Source: an uncultured Rhizobiaceae group bacterium (GTDB taxonomy: Bacteria > Pseudomonadota > Alphaproteobacteria > Rhizobiales > Rhizobiaceae). Taken from it: DNA of 64,000 nt. The number at the start of each line of letters is the position of its first letter. Position 1 is the stretch's first letter. The stretch lies in the NCBI GenBank assembly GCA_937958815.1, contig CALGMR010000009.1, positions 186,001 through 250,000 on the forward strand, read 5' to 3'. Positions 61,268 through 64,000 of this stretch are shown one piece after another. A program made the position numbers and the translations under genes. The notes beneath the pieces are model-generated. The model had not been told where the DNA came from. It worked only from the letters and a program-made list of their open reading frames with translations, and did not search any database.

Positions 61268-63058
61268 ATGGTAAGCGGCCACAACATCTTTCTCGATGCA
61301 GCCATTCTGTTAGGTGGCGCAGCAATTGCTGCACCTCTGTTCAAGAAAATTGGGCTTGGCACTGTACTGGGTTATCTATGTGTAGGCATTATTCTAGGCC
61401 CCATTTTAAACTATATCCGCGATGGAGAGAGCGTTCTTCATGTAGCTGAAATCGGCGTTGTTTTGCTGTTGTTCCTTGTCGGCTTGGAATTGAAACCTGC
61501 CCGTCTTTGGGACATGCGACACGAGATATTCGGGCTTGGCGGTTTACAAGTTTTATTGAGTGGCACGGTGCTATCCGTTGCAGCATGGCTTCTGTACTTC
61601 AATCTTTCAACTGCAATCATCGTCGGCTTTGGGCTCGCCTTGTCTTCTACGGCCTTTGCGTTGCAGCTCTTGGAAGAAAGCGGCGATGATCGCTTAGCCT
61701 ATGGCAAGCGATCATTTGGCGTTTTGCTGTTCCAGGATCTGGCGATTGCTCCTTTGTTGATATTGGTTCCTTTGCTGGCTGTAGGGACGATGGAGTTGTC
61801 AACGGACGGCTTTCAACAATTGGGCATTGCAATGGGAAGTATTGCGGTCCTCATTTTTCTAGGGAGATATGCTCTCAATCCATTGTTCGGGATCATTGCA
61901 GCTACTGGCGCTCGAGAAGCCGTGATCGCTGCGGCACTCTTCATTGTCGTAGGCGCGGCTGTGCTTATGCAATATGCGGGCTTATCTATGGCGATGGGCG
62001 CCTTTATCGCCGGTGTCATGCTGGCAGAATCCAGTTATCGCCATGAACTTGAAGCAGATATCGAACCCTTTCGCGGGATATTCCTTGGGTTATTCTTTAT
62101 TGCTGTCGGACTGGCGGTCGACCTCAAAGTCGTCCTGGAAAATTTATGGCTCATACTGGCATTGGTCCCTGTTATCATGCTGGTCAAAGTCATAATATTG
62201 TACTTGCTCGCCCGTATGTTTCGCTCAAATCATTCTGATGCAATACGAATTGGATTTACTCTTTCGCAGAGCGGTGAGTTTGGATTTGTCCTGTTCACTG
62301 CCGCAACCAGCGCAGCACTCTTGGCACAGAACGAGGCTTCTTTTCTGATAGCTTGTGTCACCTTATCAATGGCATTTACGCCACTTGCCGTAAAATTGAG
62401 CACAGTATTCGTCGCCAAGGAAACCAAGGAAGAGATCGAAGAGGACTTTGAAGGGGCAGATGCCAATGTTTTGATGATTGGGTTTTCCCGTTTGGGGCAA
62501 ATTGCTTCACAAGTCCTTTTGGCTGGTGGCAGCCATGTCACCGTGCTCGACAATTCTGCAGAGCGAATCCGCCAAGCCCAAACATTTGGTTTTCGAATTT
62601 ATTTCGGTGACGGAACCCGTAAAGATGTATTGCGAGCGGCAGGAATTGAGAAAACAAAGATTGTTGCCATATGCACTCGTAAAAGAGCCACCACGGACAA
62701 GATTGTTAAACTCATCAAAGACGATTTCCCGCATATAAAACTCTATGTGCGTTCCTATGATCGGAACCACTCACTCGAACTGCTCAAGGTGAAGAATCTT
62801 TGGGAAATCCGCGAAACCTATGAATCTGCTTTAATTATGGGGCGAGCACTTCTTGAAGGCGTTGGCCATCCAACGACGGATGCAGAACTTATCGTTGATG
62901 ATGTGCGCCAGCGCGACACCGAACGAATGAAATTGCAATTTAAGGATGGGATGTTGGCAGGGATGGAAAATCTCCATACAAAGCCTGTTCCTGAACCGTT
63001 GTTTCAACCTCGACAAAGAGCAGACGGCCCTCCTCCTACGAAAGACAAAAATGTCTGA
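61268..63058 (+). CDS. CPA2-family monovalent cation:proton antiporter (KefB/KefC-like)
   Basis: 596 residues. Twelve or so spans over about 1-385 include LGTVLGYLCVGIILGPIL, FLVGLELKPARLWDMR and LSSTAFALQLLEESG, typical of K+/H+ antiporters of the CPA2 group. An RCK/TrkA-N domain (about 398-515) starts VLMIGFSRLGQIASQVLLAGG and binds a nucleotide. The short basic C-terminal tail ends in a Pro-rich stretch. Function is potassium efflux or pH homeostasis; glutathione gating as in KefB/C cannot be judged. The MATE gene overlaps its 3' end by 8 bp. Confidence 0.92.
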   Translation: MVSGHNIFLDAAILLGGAAIAAPLFKKIGLGTVLGYLCVGIILGPILNYIRDGESVLHVAEIGVVLLLFLVGLELKPARLWDMRHEIFGLGGLQVLLSGTVLSVAAWLLYFNLSTAIIVGFGLALSSTAFALQLLEESGDDRLAYGKRSFGVLLFQDLAIAPLLILVPLLAVGTMELSTDGFQQLGIAMGSIAVLIFLGRYALNPLFGIIAATGAREAVIAAALFIVVGAAVLMQYAGLSMAMGAFIAGVMLAESSYRHELEADIEPFRGIFLGLFFIAVGLAVDLKVVLENLWLILALVPVIMLVKVIILYLLARMFRSNHSDAIRIGFTLSQSGEFGFVLFTAATSAALLAQNEASFLIACVTLSMAFTPLAVKLSTVFVAKETKEEIEEDFEGADANVLMIGFSRLGQIASQVLLAGGSHVTVLDNSAERIRQAQTFGFRIYFGDGTRKDVLRAAGIEKTKIVAICTRKRATTDKIVKLIKDDFPHIKLYVRSYDRNHSLELLKVKNLWEIRETYESALIMGRALLEGVGHPTTDAELIVDDVRQRDTERMKLQFKDGMLAGMENLHTKPVPEPLFQPRQRADGPPPTKDKNV

Positions 63059-64000
63059 AAAATCAGCTTCGAAGGCCGTCTTCACAACGGGCAGCACTAT
63101 GCGCCATGTGGTGGTCATGACGGCCACATCGTCTGTTGGGCTGGTTTCCATTTTTGCAGTTGATGCATTGAACCTGTTCTACATCTCGCTGCTTGGACAA
63201 CAAGAGCTTGCGGCAGCGATTGGGTATGCTGCCACAATCATGTTCTTTTCCATTTCGTTTTGCATCGGTATCGCCATTGCGGCGGCAGCATTGGTGGGAC
63301 GTGCATTGGGCGCAGAAAACGCCGAACGCGCCAAAAGCATGGCCACATGGTCTTTGATCTACATGTTTTTGCTTGGCGTTGTGATTGCGGCCGTTGCCTA
63401 TCCCCTTCTGCCGTTTTTCCTCAATATTATTGGTGCTGAAGGTGAAACGTTGGAACTCTCCCTGCGCTTTATGCAGATTGTCGTTCCATCCATCCCATTG
63501 CTGGGATTGGGCATGTGTATGGGGGCGCTGTTGCGCGCCAAAGGCGACCCCAGACGCGCCATGTATGTGACCTTGAGCGGTGGGGCCGCCGCGCTTGTGC
63601 TGGATCCTTTGTTCATTTTTGGGCTGGATATGGGATTGAATGGAGCTGCGATAGCAACCTTTTGCGTGCGTATTGTGTTGGTCATCGTTGGTCTTTGGGG
63701 CGTCCACTCAGTTCACAAAATGTTGGGCAAACCAAAATTGCAGGATGGGTTGAGCAACCTGAAAGCCTTTTTTACCATTGCGATTCCAGCAACCGTGACC
63801 CAATTGGCGACACCAATTGGCAATGCCTATGTCACCAGCGCTATTGCTGAGTTTGGAGATGACGCTGTGGCGGGATGGGCCATTGTGGGGCGGTTGTTGC
63901 CTGTGGCTTTCGGTGTGATCTTTGCATTGTCTGGTTCTGTGGGTCCGATTATGAGCCAGAACTACGGGGCAAAGCTGCTCCCGCGCGTTCAATCCACTTT
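63051..64000 (+). CDS. MATE family efflux transporter, truncated by the window end
   Basis: Open from the ATG at 63051 to the window edge, 316 residues of an expected ~450. Translated by hand, the frame shows the MATE fold: TSSVGLVSIFAVDALNLFYISLLGQ-like first spans, GIAIAAAALVGRALGAENAERA between spans, LGLGMCMGALLRAKGDPRRAMY at the end of the first half, and the start of the second half with PATVTQLATPIGNAYV. The start overlaps the antiporter gene by 8 bp, so the two are cotranscribed. It exports cationic drugs or metabolites against Na+ or H+; substrate unknown. Confidence 0.9.
   Translation, partial: MSEKSASKAVFTTGSTMRHVVVMTATSSVGLVSIFAVDALNLFYISLLGQQELAAAIGYAATIMFFSISFCIGIAIAAAALVGRALGAENAERAKSMATWSLIYMFLLGVVIAAVAYPLLPFFLNIIGAEGETLELSLRFMQIVVPSIPLLGLGMCMGALLRAKGDPRRAMYVTLSGGAAALVLDPLFIFGLDMGLNGAAIATFCVRIVLVIVGLWGVHSVHKMLGKPKLQDGLSNLKAFFTIAIPATVTQLATPIGNAYVTSAIAEFGDDAVAGWAIVGRLLPVAFGVIFALSGSVGPIMSQNYGAKLLPRVQST

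Noticed and set aside
63063..63707. A 214-codon minus-strand open frame.
   Set aside because: Antisense to the MATE gene; His/Gln/Asn-rich composition and no recognisable motif.
1..64000. tRNA, rRNA, CRISPR array, insertion sequence, prophage or integrative element.
   Set aside because: No T-loop-like GGTTCGAATCC pattern, no regular repeat-spacer array, no transposase or integrase frame and no abrupt change in composition; gaps are short and gene order is housekeeping or catabolic.

Overview
The window reads as chromosomal DNA of a mid-G+C (about one half by eye) alphaproteobacterium, most likely a Hyphomicrobiales (Rhizobiales) member. The reasons are the DUF2093 and DUF4170 small proteins, the pmbA-cysQ-DUF4170-waaA-lpxK block facing mutL-DUF2093, a MutL with its own endonuclease motif, the phoR-pst-phoU-phoB arrangement and the carnitine dehydrogenase/BKACE catabolic genes. 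I found no tRNA, rRNA, CRISPR array, insertion sequence, integrase or phage gene. Coding density is very high, and only one gap exceeds 300 bases (13015-13518).

Layout. 1-7.4 kb: phenylacetate catabolism (paaK, divergent paaZ-paaX, then paaABCDE). Two 38-bp inverted repeats of identical geometry sit at the two promoter regions and are probable PaaX operators. 7.4-15 kb: hemC (divergent sequence), xylB-xylA, an orphan LivF-type ABC ATPase with a 280-residue Lys/Ala-rich N-terminal tail, and glpD. 15-18 kb: a gamma-glutamyltransferase-family gene and a HisD-family dehydrogenase with two altered zinc ligands. 18-27 kb: phosphate regulon (Pho box, pstSCAB, phoU, phoB), preceded by an mrp-ornithine cyclodeaminase-like-phoR unit. 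This PhoR has no membrane anchor. 27-34 kb: a fatty-acid/acyl-CoA beta-oxidation operon (thiolase, FadB-type fusion, SDR, two acyl-CoA dehydrogenases of which the second lacks the usual catalytic Glu) behind a 22-bp palindromic operator and divergent from an SCP2 protein. 34-36 kb: a VTT/DedA-type membrane protein and a DUF2157 membrane protein with a striking double-dyad operator/promoter.

36-42 kb: a five-gene operon on the minus strand (BKACE, L-carnitine dehydrogenase, acyl-CoA dehydrogenase, NDP-forming acyl-CoA synthetase, CaiD). I read it as a route from gamma-butyrobetaine or crotonobetaine through L-carnitine towards glycine betaine. 42-50 kb: MTA/SAH nucleosidase, DUF2177, a BON-MscS channel, a secreted fasciclin protein with a candidate ECF promoter, its probable ECF sigma/anti-sigma pair, a large DUF3772-type MscS channel, a small secreted protein and an MFS exporter. 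50-54 kb: a three-gene sugar-acid/lactone operon of unknown substrate. 54-64 kb: mutL, envelope genes for lipid A and Kdo, cysQ, pmbA, a KefB/C-type antiporter and a partial MATE exporter.

Two themes connect much of the window. One is CoA-thioester catabolism of aromatic, fatty and quaternary-amine substrates, all feeding acetyl-CoA or glycine betaine. The other is envelope and osmotic homeostasis: two MscS channels, a KefB-type antiporter, the fasciclin/ECF system, lipid A, and glycine betaine from carnitine.
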